This document shows positions 9,812 through 20,603 of a DNA stretch of 64,000 nucleotides, piece after piece. The stretch spans positions 1-64,000 of the forward strand of contig JANBPU010000078.1 of assembly GCA_027575805.1 (NCBI GenBank), given 5' to 3'. A program made the translations under genes and the position numbers. The notes beneath the pieces were generated by a model. The model saw nothing but the letters and a program-made list of their open reading frames with translations. It was not told where the DNA came from and searched no databases. Source of the DNA: Mycoemilia scoparia. Its lineage: Eukaryota; Kickxellomycota; Kickxellomycetes; Kickxellales; Kickxellaceae. The stretch's first letter is position 1, and every line of letters starts with the position of its first letter.

Positions 9812-12266
9812 ATGGATTTTACAAAGGTAAATAGTATTGTTGTTGTTTGCAGGAACAAAATTATTTTCTTTTTGGCATATCATAAAATAAAATGCTACAT
9901 CTATACCTTATTTCGGCATATGCATACATGTACTACTAATGTGTACTTACTTTCAATGCTATTTCAATATCAATAATGTTGTAGTGCGACGGTGCACGTG
10001 ATTTTGAACTCAAAGCAGCAGCCCTTCAAGCCAAGATAAGTCTGGTCGAGAGCGAAGAAACCTGGAAGGCTATAAATGATGGCTTAGCAAATTTGACTCT
10101 CCTTATCCAAACTGGCGGTGCTTTAAAGCAAGACCCAAGCGGTGTAATGGCTTTTATCCGATCCAACGCTAAAACTATAGCTGATTGTGTAGGTGTCCAT
10201 CATTACCAATTCGTTATACCACTCATTATTTCCTATGCCAGATGCTATGCCGAAAGAGAGAAAAGAGGCTGTAATTGTATCTAAACATGCCAATATAATT
10301 GCCTACACGAATATAGATTATATCCGAAAGATCCAGACTAAGTGGTACTGGTATAGTTCTAGTCGAGGAATTGGCCAAGCAGCTTGAATCCAAGTTTTTG
10401 CCTCTTGCTGATACTTTTGTACCCGCAGTGCTAAAGACCTGTGGCAAGACTAACAAAGTCTTTGTAAATCGTGGCGTTCGCTGCATTGAGAGTATCATTT
10501 CTTATGCCAAAGTGCCTGAGCAGATCCCCCTGTTTGTTTCGTTTGCCACCAATGATCCGAGCAAGATTATGAGACAGAGCGCATCCAAGGTCCTGCTTGC
10601 CAGCATCCAATGTTGCACCGTAACCGAACTTGCACCAAGGATCGAAACAATTGAAGAGGCTATTGCTAAATGCGCTGTAGATGCTGATCCTGAGGTTCGT
10701 AAGCTATGCAAGTCGATCTTTGGATCATACAAGAAAAAGTTCGACGAAGATCGTGTAACGACCTTCATTGGCAGTAAGTTGGATCCCATCGCTATCAAGT
10801 ATCTTGGTATCGCTGCTGATGCTGCTTCCAGAACTAAAGGCGTAAAACCAGGTGCAGCATTGGGTGGTGGTGCTGTCAGGCCACAATTTGACCCCAAAAA
10901 GAGGATCCCTCTACGTCAACGTATTGGGGCTTTTGCCAATAATAATAACAATAATATTAACAATAATGTCGCAGCCAATACTGTAAGTGGCGGTATTGAT
11001 AATAAGAAGCAAGGAGATAATACATTTGATGAGAATATCATTGTATTTGGGAATGGTAATCAGACTAAGCCTCATCGCATGGCACGACCCCAGAAGATGC
11101 CTCAAGCTCAGCGTCCCATACCACCACCTCCACAGCAAAAAGAAAACCCAACTGCTAACAAACCAAACTTATCCTCACCAATGTTTAACAGTGTTGATAG
11201 GCTTTTGATGTCACCCACAACAAAAACATCTGCACTCAGGAACCTGTTCAACGATGGGTCATCTAGCTTCCCATCTTCTCCTAATGAACCTGCTGTCAAG
11301 TCACAACCCAAACAGCTGTCTTCCCATCCTCCTTCTCGGCCTGGATCAGCAGCTGGCACATCCAGAATATCAAGCACCCGTCACTCGATAAGTGAGAGTG
11401 AAGGTTCGAAGTCTGAGGTTGAGCAATCTAATGCAAGTGTAGATACATTGGTAGCGGCTAGCAACAATCTAACCTTGAAATCAAGCTGTTCAAGCCTAGA
11501 TGAAAACTCCAAAGAAAATGGCGGGAATAACACCAATAATAACGATGCTAATGAAAATAAAAGCCCAGCTGATGATTCACACACGAGGAAGGAGAAAGGA
11601 TCGAAAGATGCTGCTGATAACATTAGTGTAGATCCACCTAAAAAGCAACCAGTCTCTGCTACATCAACCCAAAGGACAACAAAGGCACGAAGGCCAGAGC
11701 CTGGTCTTTCCTTTTCGTCTGTTCAGCGTAGACAACAGCCAACAGCCACAAGGCCAGGTAGCAGCTTAGGAACGAGAACAGCTTCAGATCCAACAAAGCG
11801 ACGAATGCCCCATGCAGTCAGACAACCAGCATCTAACCTTGCAACTAGGAGAGTTGAGGAAGCACTAGCCAATAAGGGCCGTGTCAGATCAGGAACAGCA
11901 TCGAGTGTGGTGAGCTCAAGGTCCCGATCTGGATCAAATGCATCGACCTCGTCAGCAGGAAAAAGCGGTGTTGGCAGCAGTGTTCCTGGATATCTTAGAC
12001 CCACTGCATCATCGTCCAAGCGAACAGCAGCGACTGGAGCAGCCGCTGGTGGTTCTAGTGTATTGTCCAGATCCCGTTCAGTCATGTCAGACGCACGCAA
12101 AGCAGCTACAATTGGCCGTGGCCATTACTATAACCTAAGATCCAATACATCTGCGTCTCCATCGTCAACTGGCGACACAAGTGCTCGTAGTAGCCAAATG
12201 GCAGCAAGGCCAATGTCAGTGGCAGAAATCCAACGTCCACAATCACAGGCTGGCGAATCACGATAA
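9812..12266 (+). CDS. CLASP-like TOG-domain protein, 3 exons
   Basis: Microtubule-associated protein of the CLASP/Stu1 group. Exons are 9812-9826, 9985-10192 and 10357-12266 (710 residues). The first exon encodes only MDFTK before a GTAAAT donor. Exon 2 (CDGARDFELK onward) and exon 3 (VEELAKQLESKFLPLAD) join in phase to make one alpha-helical TOG array with TNKVFVNRGVRCIESI and DADPEVRKLCKSIF, over about residues 5-200. The rest is low-complexity Ser/Arg/Asn-rich sequence with basic SRSRS patches, typical of microtubule lattice-binding tails. Only one TOG is visible and the protein is about half the usual CLASP length. The exact exon 2 donor (10192/10193) is my best choice; nearby alternatives would change one or two residues. 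Confidence 0.8.
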
Positions 12267-12557
12267 TAAAGGATGTAGCAACCACGAAGGACCCATTACC
12301 ACAACTAGATGATAGTAATTACAATAAAGGACTGGGTGGCTTGCTACACAAACATGAGCGAGATGAGGAGAAGGTGCTGATAGTTCAATGATCAATAATT
12401 AGTGTATTGTTGATTGGCAAAAAACCTGAATGATGTGTATGTTATACACGTATATATAATATTAATAATGATGATTCAAATTTTGTTTGAATAGCAATAG
12501 CAATAGTATTATTTAATATCTCTAAACAAAAAAATCCAATAAAAAAATTTAAAAAAT

Positions 12558-13865
12558 CTAGAAACCAAAAAAGTGTTTTACACGATCACAGAGAGATTCA
12601 AAGTCAGTGATGGCAGGCCTAACATCCAAATAGAATGAAGGTAGATTATGAGTTTGGGGAGAGGAATTTGATGGGGGAGGAATCTTTTTCCCTTCATAAA
12701 AGTCAATGACGTAGGTCACGTCTTTGCCACATCTGTCAATTGTCCAGTCGTGGCGATCGAAGGGTAGCTGGTAGCCGACCAGAGAGCGAAACCTGGCCTT
12801 GGGTGTATAATCTTTAGATCTGCCCTCAAACTTAGTCAATTTAGGGTTGCCACAAGTTCTATACGGCCATAAACAACAGTTTGGGTCAAAACAGAAATAG
12901 AGAGATGGGGGTGGGGGTGAGTAAAGCTGTGTATGTGTTATAGTGATTTTTTGTGGCATAATATGGCCAGATTTCACAAGGCTTTAGGCAAAATGGTGGG
13001 TTCCCCAGGAACTGAATATGAAGTGGCTGGTGGGTGATTGGGTCCAAATCTGATGATGAGGACCCTTCTTCTCCCATTTCTGCCTATTTCACGCCTGATC
13101 CCTAGTGAAATCTTGCCGTATGTACACAGATGCTGTGCCACCGATAAGCTACACACTCTACTTACTCAGAATAACGTTTTTCCCAATCCAAAATTTTCAA
13201 CCAAGCCATTTCATTAACGGCATTATGAATCGGTACAACAAACTTCATATCTTTTGAATCTGGGTTCCAGTCTTTGCGTTTCATTGCGTTGTAAAACATT
13301 TGTTCTGATGGGTATACCCAATAATCTTGGTTTCCGGTGGTGCTAGCACCTTTAGAGCTGCTGCCGCCGCCGCCCTTCTTCATTTCCTTTTCGTCTGGTG
13401 TGGTTTGTTTTGAAGATGTGGGTTTATCATCATGGGCCTCGACGGCTGGACATTGGGATGGTCCCGATTGACCATATTTTTGGGATCTTGGGATTGACGA
13501 TACTGTTCGATCTTGAGACAAAGCCCCACCACCACCACTCCCTGGAGGAGTGTTGCTGTTTTTGTCAAGATCTGTCGGCATGTTGTTGTATTTGTTTATA
13601 TGTTCTATAAGTTTAAATAACCAGTTTGTATTTTCCATCAAAGATAAGCAATGAGTCTCAGCCAGTTGTGGTTAAAATTGATGATGATGATGATAATCAA
13701 GAACTACTACTACTACTACTACTAGCTAGCTAGGAAATATAATAACAGGTTGAAATACATTAAATTGGGATTCTTACCTTTTGGAATAAACTTTTCTACA
13801 ACTTCCGGTGATGTATGATCTACTGGACATTTATTTATATTATTCTTTGTGTGTTCATCGCTCAT
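12558..13865 (-). CDS. CYC3: Holocytochrome c synthase (cytochrome c haem lyase), 3 exons
   Basis: Mitochondrial intermembrane-space enzyme that attaches haem to the CXXCH motif of apocytochrome c. Exons are 13865-13778, 13604-13166 and 12858-12558 (275 residues), all in phase. Exon 1 has a haem-regulatory KCPVDH motif and a second CPAVEAH lies in exon 2. The family core follows: [44 protein letters not shown], then across the last junction [16 protein letters not shown] and [20 protein letters not shown], ending in a hydrophobic C-terminus. The fungal CPV motifs suggest the Cyc3 branch; whether it also serves cytochrome c1 cannot be told. Intron 2 (13165-12859) contains a family C repeat of about 165 bp. 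Confidence 0.92.
12959..13122 (+). mobile_element. Family C MITE-like element inside haem-lyase intron 2
   Basis: Starts 'atggccagatttcacaaggc' and ends 'agtgaaatcttgccgtatg'. It matches the other family C copies and lies wholly within the 307-nt intron. Confidence 0.75.
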
Positions 13866-14315
13866 TTTGTTGGAAGATAATAGGTTGACTTTTTTATATA
13901 TATAAATATCAATGTAATTATGTAATCGGGAAAAAGTACAAGATAAAAGCTATCATCATAGCCCTCCCCTTTTTTGGGAGGGGGTGTTATCACCAATTTA
14001 TTTTACAATAAACATGCATGATTATGGTAGCAGTAGTAAGTTTTAAATTTTTTGAATACATCACGCGTGATTGGTTGGTTTCCTCTAGCCAGGACACACC
14101 ACATTTCTACAAGCCATTCCCCATGAGTGTATTTTAACTTTACTTTTGTTTGTGTGAATACAATTGAGTATGTGTGTAGAAACCAAGCAATGGGAGAACT
14201 ATAGTAGATGTAGTAATAGGATCTTTTCTTGAATGCAAAAATATAATATGTAGCAGAAAAGAGGCTGTATTTATAAAGCGTCAGGATTCAAAACAAATAT
14301 TCGGCATAATATTGA
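13866..14315. other. Intergenic, no gene seen
   Basis: Short AT-rich spacer between two minus-strand genes. It holds a C-run/G-run pair near 13962-13985 (ccctcccc...gggagggggt) that could pair, and nothing else I can support. Confidence 0.4.
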
Positions 14316-16322
14316 TTATGGCTGACAGCACTCGGTAAAACGGGGGTACAAGCAGACTTCTCTGACACTGAATCTGTTGGTGATCCAGGCCAAGAAACGC
14401 TCAATGCCAAGGCCGAAACCGCCGTGGGGCATGGTACCATAGCGGCGCTGGTCAAGGTACCAGTAGTAAGTCTCGGGGTTCAAACCTTCACGGACAAAGG
14501 CGTCCATCAGCTCCTCAGTGTCCCAGATACGCATGGATCCGCCAACAACTTCGCCAACACCAGGGACAAGAAGATCAACAGACTCTGTGGGTGGGTCATG
14601 CATAAAGTCCTCATAGCCCTTGAGCTCGCTGACATCGGCACGCTGCATATAGAAGGCCTTGATGGAGCGAGGGAAGTGAGTGAGAAGGATAGGCTTGTTG
14701 ATAGCGTCGGTCATGTAACGCTCAGGCTTTTCAGGAATATCGTCACCATAGACGAAATCCTTGCCGTCTTCTTCGCGCTTGACACCATGTTCGTTGAGCC
14801 ACTTGATGGCATCCTTGTATTCCATTCTAAGGAAAGGCTGTTCGATGAGGGACTTGATGTCAGCAAAGTCACGGCCGACTATTTGGGCAGCCTTGGTTTC
14901 ATCGTTGGCCTCGTCGTTCTTTCGGAGGTTGAGTTCGACCAACATCTTGCGGGTTTCGGGCTCATCCCAAAGACGGGCAACAACGCCCTTGACCATACCC
15001 TCGATGGTATCAAGAAGATCCTTGAACTTGATGAAGGGGATTTCGGCCTCACAGTGCGAATATTCGGACAAGTGGCGGCGAGTGTGGGACTTTTCGGCGC
15101 GGAATGATTCAGAAATCGTGTAGACTGAGCCCAAAGAAGCCAAGCAGGTTTCAAGATAGAGCTGGGAGGACTGTGTGAGGTAGGCATTCTCGCCATAGTA
15201 GTTGAGAGCAAACAAGGTGGAGCCGCCCTCGACCTGGGTCTGGACAAGGCAAGGGGGGTTGACCTCATACCAATCGAGACTGTCAAAGTGGTCGCGGAAA
15301 GCCTTCATGGTCCTGGACCTAACCTTAAGAACTGAAGACGCGGTGTCACCACGAAGAACAAGATGGCGAAGTCTGCGCAAGACATCGGGGTTGGACTCAG
15401 TGTTGAACAGGCTTGAGTAGGCATCGTCGCCGCCAGGAGCCTTGCCAACAACTTCCCAATAATCAGCAACAAGCTCGACGTTTCCAGGGGCAGTCTTGCC
15501 CTCAGGAAGACGGTTGATAATACCATAGACATTGACAGTAGACTCGAGGGTCAAAGTAAGGGCATCAAAGGTGTGGCAAAGCTTTCCGGTCAAAACGCAC
15601 TGCAAATATCCGGTTCCGTCGCGAAGAACCAAGAACACCATGTCCTTGCCCTGATCGCGTCTGGACTTGACCCAGCCAGAAACCTTGACTCTCTTTTCGA
15701 GGTTCTTTGGCACATCCTTGAGTTTGACCTCAACCGGGGCTGGCAATGAAGGATCCTGTTCAAGCTTGATCTTCTTGCTGTCCTCAAGCTTGCGGGCTTC
15801 CTCATGGGCCTTGGCAGCAACAGCAGCCTCCTCCTTGGCACCGCGCTCTTCGTTCTTTTGGGCCTTCTTTTTGTTGATCTCGTGGGTCTTCTTGGCCTTC
15901 TTTAGAGCGGCGCCCGAAATATCCTTATATTCGGTCTCGCCGTCCTTCTTGACAACGATACTGAAACTGGACTGGACGTTGGCAGGAATGGCTTCCAAAA
16001 CTGCGACGGCGCTGACAGTGGTCTTCAAGGGAGATTCGATAGTTCCTTTTCCAGTTTGATCATTGCCTTTGACTTCATCAACGTGGATGGCTATGTATAT
16101 ATATGTAGGTTTTTGTTAATATTTTTCTTTTGATATTCTGGTGCTTTATTTGTCTATTGATTTAGAAAACGAGTATTGGAAGATAGCTATCCCAACCAAA
16201 TTTGGTGCCGATGAGGAGGAGGAGGAGGATTAACAACATCGATGGATTGAACTAGTAATTTTACCTGGGGTGTCAGCTAGTACGAGGTTCTGGGCAATTT
16301 GCGATGCAAGTGAATCGGCCAT
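14316..16322 (-). CDS. Cytosolic asparaginyl-tRNA synthetase, 2 exons
   Basis: Class IIb aminoacyl-tRNA synthetase charging tRNA-Asn. Exons are 16322-16265 (MADSLASQIAQNL...) and 16090-14316, 610 residues, joined in phase across a 174-nt intron. The N-terminal extension is Lys/Ala/Glu-rich (residues about 45-110), as in eukaryotic cytosolic enzymes. The OB-fold anticodon-binding domain begins at VKVSGWVKSRRDQGKDMVFL. Class II motif 2 is ESFRAEKSHTRRHLSEYSH and motif 3 is GFGLGIERFLAW near the C-terminus. No mitochondrial presequence is evident. A tRNA-Asn gene lies about 18 kb away in the same window, probably by coincidence. Confidence 0.95.
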
Positions 16323-17143
16323 GATAATAACAACTATAAAGCTTCCTATACCCTTTATTTTAAAAAACTAATACAATATATAAAATGGAAACGAGAAATA
16401 ATTAAGAGCAAAGAGTAGAGCCTTTGTGCAGATGGATTGGAAAAAAACTGGTTCAATTAAAAATAACCGATAACAACAACACCCTAGACAAAGCTATTTA
16501 ACAACATGCCAGACAGTGGAGAGAGTGGAGACTCTATCCACTGATTTTTTGGTTGATTGACTGAATGAACCAAAGACCCGCCTTTGTTTAGTATGAATAC
16601 ACAAATGAGTCAGTGTTGATCAATCAATAACAGTGTGAATCATTTTATTCTTTTAGTTTCTTTCCTAGTCATCTGCTAACACTTGCATGCGGATTCAGAA
16701 TCATGTGTTTCTGCGGCACTCTCTCTTTCTAAAGTTTAGCTAATAATTCCTTGGAATTGTTCTTTAAAATAAGTTACTTAGAGGCAATGCTGATCAGTCA
16801 AGGCTTTGGGGGCTGGATGACTGTTTGATTGGTAGTATATATGGAAAATGAGTCATTTATTAATTACTACTTTTTGACATCTGGCGTATGCACAGATATG
16901 CCTGTTCATTTCCTGATGGGTCACAAAAATCCAAATAAGAATCCTAGTCTTTGATCTCTCTCTAACTTTGTAGCTTTTACTGCCACCATCACAAGGTCAC
17001 AACTTCTTTCTTGGAGTTATCGACATTATTATCATCACATGTGAATAGGACTTGGCATGTTTGATGAGATAAATAAATGGATATTGCGGTGTGGTACCGC
17101 AGTTTTTTAAGTTTATCACTATAGCGAAAAACATTAGACTAGT
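16323..17143. other. Intergenic, no gene seen
   Basis: AT-rich 5' flank of AsnRS. No ORF with a recognisable motif. Confidence 0.4.
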
Positions 17144-17252
17144 CATATGGATCATGATTTTTGAAGGGCGACTTTTGGTGGTTGCCAACGATTATAGAAG
17201 CAGTCACAGTTGATTATCAAATGGTCACACTTCAAAAGTAACTACCCATATG
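17144..17252. mobile_element. Family A MITE-like element
   Basis: 'catatggatcatgatttttg' at the left and 'caaaagtaactacccatatg' at the right, with internal 'cttttggtggttgccaac' and 'gttgattatcaaatgg'. It abuts the next family C copy directly. Confidence 0.8.
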
Positions 17253-17390
17253 GTGAAAGTTCACAAGGCTTTGGACAAAATGGGACAAAGGGGTAGTTGC
17301 ATATATCAAATGGTTCATAGTTGGGCCAAAATCTGAGGGCCCATTTTTGTCTATCATATGCCCTATCACTAGTGAAATCCTTCAAATGGG
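17245..17390 (+). mobile_element. Family C MITE-like element between two A copies
   Basis: 'gtgaaagttcacaaggcttt' to 'ctagtgaaatccttcaaatg'. Its left border shares the CATATGG of the preceding family A element and its right border runs into the next family A copy. Confidence 0.75.
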
Positions 17391-17485
17391 TAATAATTTT
17401 TGAAGGGTATCTTTTGGAGGCAAATAATTATAGGTGCAATTACAGTCAAATGAGTGGCTAGCCCTTCAAAAATAATTGCCCACAT
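17384..17485. mobile_element. Family A MITE-like element
   Basis: Left 'gggtaataatttttgaaggg', internal 'gcaattacagtcaaatg', right 'cccttcaaaaataattgccc'. It ends 88 bp from the tRNA-Leu gene. Confidence 0.8.
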
Positions 17486-17572
17486 AACAATTGCATAAAT
17501 AATTCTGCTTTATTGTCTCCTTGTTTAAAGTTTCCATGTACTCTAAAAAAAAGCCTTGTCCACATTGAAAAA

Positions 17573-17652
17573 TGATGAGAGTGGGATTCGAACCCGCGCC
17601 CTTTCGGACCACGGCCTTAACGTGGCGCCTTAGACCACTCGGCCATCTCACC
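17573..17652 (-). tRNA. tRNA-Leu (AAG)
   Basis: Minus-strand cloverleaf with a long variable arm, as expected for Leu. The acceptor stem GGTGAGA pairs with TCTCATC, with discriminator A. The anticodon stem CCACG-CGTGG encloses loop TTAAGGC, with anticodon AAG. The T arm is GCGGG-TTCGAAT-CCCAC. No intron and no encoded CCA. Confidence 0.95.
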
Positions 17653-18048
17653 ATTAAAAATTTTTGCCTGATCACCCAAGGAAGAAATAACCTATCCACA
17701 AACGGTTTTCTGGCTGATTTTTAGAACAGTAACCGCTATCATGTGACCAACCCATAAATGAAAATAACTATATTTAAATATAAAATATTAGTAATTAAAA
17801 TTGAATAAATAATAATAGAGAACATCCAGAGCTGTATTCATAGCCCTTTAACCACTATGGGTTGATTACGTGGTGGTAGTCAATATTATAGGTGAGCACT
17901 GCAAATTTGCCTAGCTCAGATAAAGATATCACCTCAAAGTGAAGGCCTGAGGCCAAAACAAGATTCTCTGGTTGCTAGTGAAAGAAAATATGATATTTGG
18001 TCAAAGGCCAAATAAGCAGTGAGGTTCCCCCTTTTTTAATTGCTTTCT
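17653..18048. other. Intergenic, no gene seen
   Basis: AT-rich spacer after tRNA-Leu. Nothing recognised. Confidence 0.4.
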
Positions 18049-18187
18049 TCATATGATGCAAGTTTACGAGGCTTTGGGTAAAATGAGTTCTCAGGAATTA
18101 CATAGAAAATGGCTCATGAATAGGCCAAAATCTGATGCCCATTTCTGCCTACCATAGATTCGATCACTAATGAAATCTTCCCATATT
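18049..18187 (+). mobile_element. Family C MITE-like element
   Basis: 'gcaagtttacgaggctttgg' to 'actaatgaaatcttcccata', with internal 'ggccaaaatctgatgccc'. Confidence 0.75.
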
Positions 18188-19472
18188 TGTATTTATTTAG
18201 TTTTCCATTCCTCTTTCTATCCTAGGAAAGTTGCTGTGATGCGACTTCTCCGGGGATAGGGAGCTGCTAATTGCAGATTTTTAACAATGTTTATAGTAAA
18301 CGTAAAAGCTAGATGCAGCTCCGAAGGGCCTAACCTCAATATTCGCTTGTACTTTAGCCAAACATCATATTAATATGTATAACAATGAGCAGTGGATATT
18401 GTGGTATAAGTCAATTAAGAATGTCTGTGTATAATTGTTATACCGGGATTCCTTAAAGAATGACATTTATATCTTCAATCGGCATACATTGAGCAAATAT
18501 CCTTTTAAAAAGCAAGAAAGAGAGGAGGATGGGAGATTATAAGGATACAGCCATTGGGTCGGAAATGTGTGCTGTCATGAGATCAATAAAGCGGAATATA
18601 CACATACATTGTTTTCTGAATAACAAAGGCAAAAATAAATCCAGATTGTTGGATATCGAATATTTTATGAATTGACTGTTCCGAATACCATGTGACTGCC
18701 ATTTTAAATGGTTTCCCATTAAATTGCATTTATAACTTTTAATGTTGGATATGAGTCTTCCCCCCCCCCTCAGCAATTAGACCCAATCTTACGCATCAAC
18801 CCACCTACAACACATTTAATTACACAAGGAAACAACCAGCTTGAAATGCCAAGGTGGCCACCCACATTGGCCAGTCAGTCAGAAATTACCACCCTCATCA
18901 TCCATTGAATAGGCGATTGAATCCTCTAAGCACAGCATTCTTGCTCTAAGGTAAATGTCCACATGCCCAGAAGTACGGTAGCGTCCATTGTTTCATGGAA
19001 AAATTCTGAAAGAAAACAGATATTTGTTGCAACACGGGCGCATCTTTAATTTGGGAATTAAGGCTTGCATATACTATGAAGAAATCTGGATAGGCCAATC
19101 CATAAGCAGAAAGGCCTCTAAGCCAGCAGGGTATATACTGGCAGATTCGGATTTTCCTCTTCTGTAGTGGCTCACTTATTGACAACCAAGAGACAATGTC
19201 AGATAATGCTGAATATATTGGCCATTTGTTTTAGTACCGGGCAAAAAAGGAATCGATATATCGTATTGCCATCATCAGCCATTGGCAGCTGTCCTCATGT
19301 GGTGGAGTTCTTGGAATCAAGCTAAATACGCCCAACCACATTTGCCAGCACATCTGCAAAGTACTCAGATGCTCACACTTGGTTTATTCTTTTAGGTCCA
19401 CCACCACTGCCATCAGACAGACACACATACAGACAAAAAGACAGGCACCACCTCACGGAGAGAGAGAAAAGC
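18188..19472. other. Intergenic, gene-poor
   Basis: No convincing gene. A relatively GC-rich patch at about 18230-18330 has complementary arms (ggagctgc at 18260, gcagctcc at 18315) and a small hairpin followed by T5. ORFs at 18537-18776 and 18946-19185 have no motif. The last 100 bp are the promoter side of the peptide gene. Confidence 0.4.
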
Positions 19473-19480
19473 TATAAAAA
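19473..19480 (+). promoter_or_regulatory. TATA box of the cysteine-rich peptide gene
   Basis: TATAAAAA lies 79 bp before the ATG, implying a short CA-rich leader. The spacing is typical for a strongly expressed secreted protein gene. Confidence 0.5.
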
Positions 19481-19558
19481 GATAGGAGAACATCTTCTTG
19501 CCACAGTCATACCCAACACCAGCAATTCTTTCTCTCCACCACCAGCAAGCAAGCAACA

Positions 19559-19714
19559 ATGAAGCTCTCATCCAACCTATGCGCTCTCCTCTTCCTAGCA
19601 ACAGCCTATGTGGTGACTGCACAGCGTTGTAACATTATAGCTTGTATTGGTGACTGTGCTAAAACAGCAGAGCTATGTGACTCGATCACATGCAAATGCA
19701 AACCTATATTGTAG
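19559..19714 (+). CDS. Small secreted cysteine-rich peptide, CSalpha/beta defensin-like
   Basis: An intact 51-codon ORF, too short for usual gene finders. Residues 1-21 form a clear signal peptide (MKLSSNLCALLFLATAYVV, cleavage after TA). The mature part is about 30 residues with six cysteines at mature positions 3, 8, 12, 19, 24 and 26, giving spacing C-x4-C-x3-C-x6-C-x4-C-x-C. The CxxxC helix motif (ACIGDC) plus a terminal CxC (CKC) is the signature of the cysteine-stabilised alpha/beta fold shared by defensins and short channel-blocking peptides. Net charge is slightly positive. A TATA box lies upstream and an AATAAA at 20009-20014. There is no propeptide and no second exon is needed. Antimicrobial or signalling functions are both possible; neither is shown by the sequence. 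Confidence 0.7.
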   Translation: MKLSSNLCALLFLATAYVVTAQRCNIIACIGDCAKTAELCDSITCKCKPIL

Positions 19715-20062
19715 GAACTCCTTCCTAAGACGATCTATGAGCATGTTCCAATCACGCAAACACAACTGAAAGTAAAGACGGCTCATTAAGGCAGAATTTG
19801 GATTATGACGCATCTAACAACAACAACAGCAACACTGATATAATATAACCCACATTTGCAAAACCATTCCTAGTCAATTAGTTTTGTCTTTCTCTACTCA
19901 TGTGTGCACAAATATCTAATAACCGTATACTCATTTTAACAAGGTTTTTATCCACACATTTGCGTGGTTTTTCCTGTGTACACACATACACATATTTATA
20001 TAATAACGAATAAACAAACTTCATAAATTTGAAATGATCTACATCATGTCTATTTTGAAGTG
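19715..20062. other. 3' flank of the peptide gene
   Basis: AT-rich, with a likely polyadenylation signal AATAAA at 20009-20014 and no other feature. Confidence 0.4.
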
Positions 20063-20215
20063 GTCAGAGATTTTGTCAGTGATCAGATTTATTGTACATA
20101 GAAACACACAGCAGATCCTTGGGCTTTGGCCCAACCTCAAGCCATTTGCTATCCAGTTCCTGGGAACACCCCATTTTTGTTAAAGGCATCGGTTGTGAAT
20201 TCTGTCCATTATAAT
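20063..20215 (-). mobile_element. Family C MITE-like element, diverged
   Basis: Reverse-orientation copy: 'agattttgtcagtgatcag', 'ttggcccaacctcaagcca', 'ttcctgggaacacccca'. More diverged than the other copies. Confidence 0.55.
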
Positions 20216-20382
20216 CCATTCATTTACCTGTAAAGATATATCCAATACCTTCAAAACAATTTTATGAATTAATTTTAAAATAACCTGGTAATTTGCAATG
20301 TGAATTATAAACTTCATTGGAAACCTTTAGTTTTAGGATCTCAACAACAAAACATACTTGTATTTATTTTTTACAATAGCAG

Positions 20383-20405
20383 TCTCTCTCTCTCTCTCTC
20401 TCTCC
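20383..20405. repeat. (TC)n microsatellite
   Basis: Eleven uninterrupted TC units. Confidence 0.9.
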
Positions 20406-20603
20406 CCTCCATCTTGTTAAACCTCAAGCTGCACGGGTCAGATTGTGCTACTAATAAACCAATTTGAAGTAAGCTATCACGAACACACATATCAATACTG
20501 ATACCACTATAATAATAATAATTGTCACTGCCAATATTCTCCAACCCCCAAATGATCCAACTACCAAATCATAAAAACTATTATTATACTAATATATAAG
20601 TTA

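Noticed and set aside
10093..10387. Two short plus ORFs upstream of the CLASP-like main exon
   Set aside because: They read through the intron 10193-10356; their useful parts belong to exon 2 and exon 3 of that gene.
14424..15107. 227-residue ORF on the plus strand
   Set aside because: Antisense to the well-supported AsnRS coding exon.
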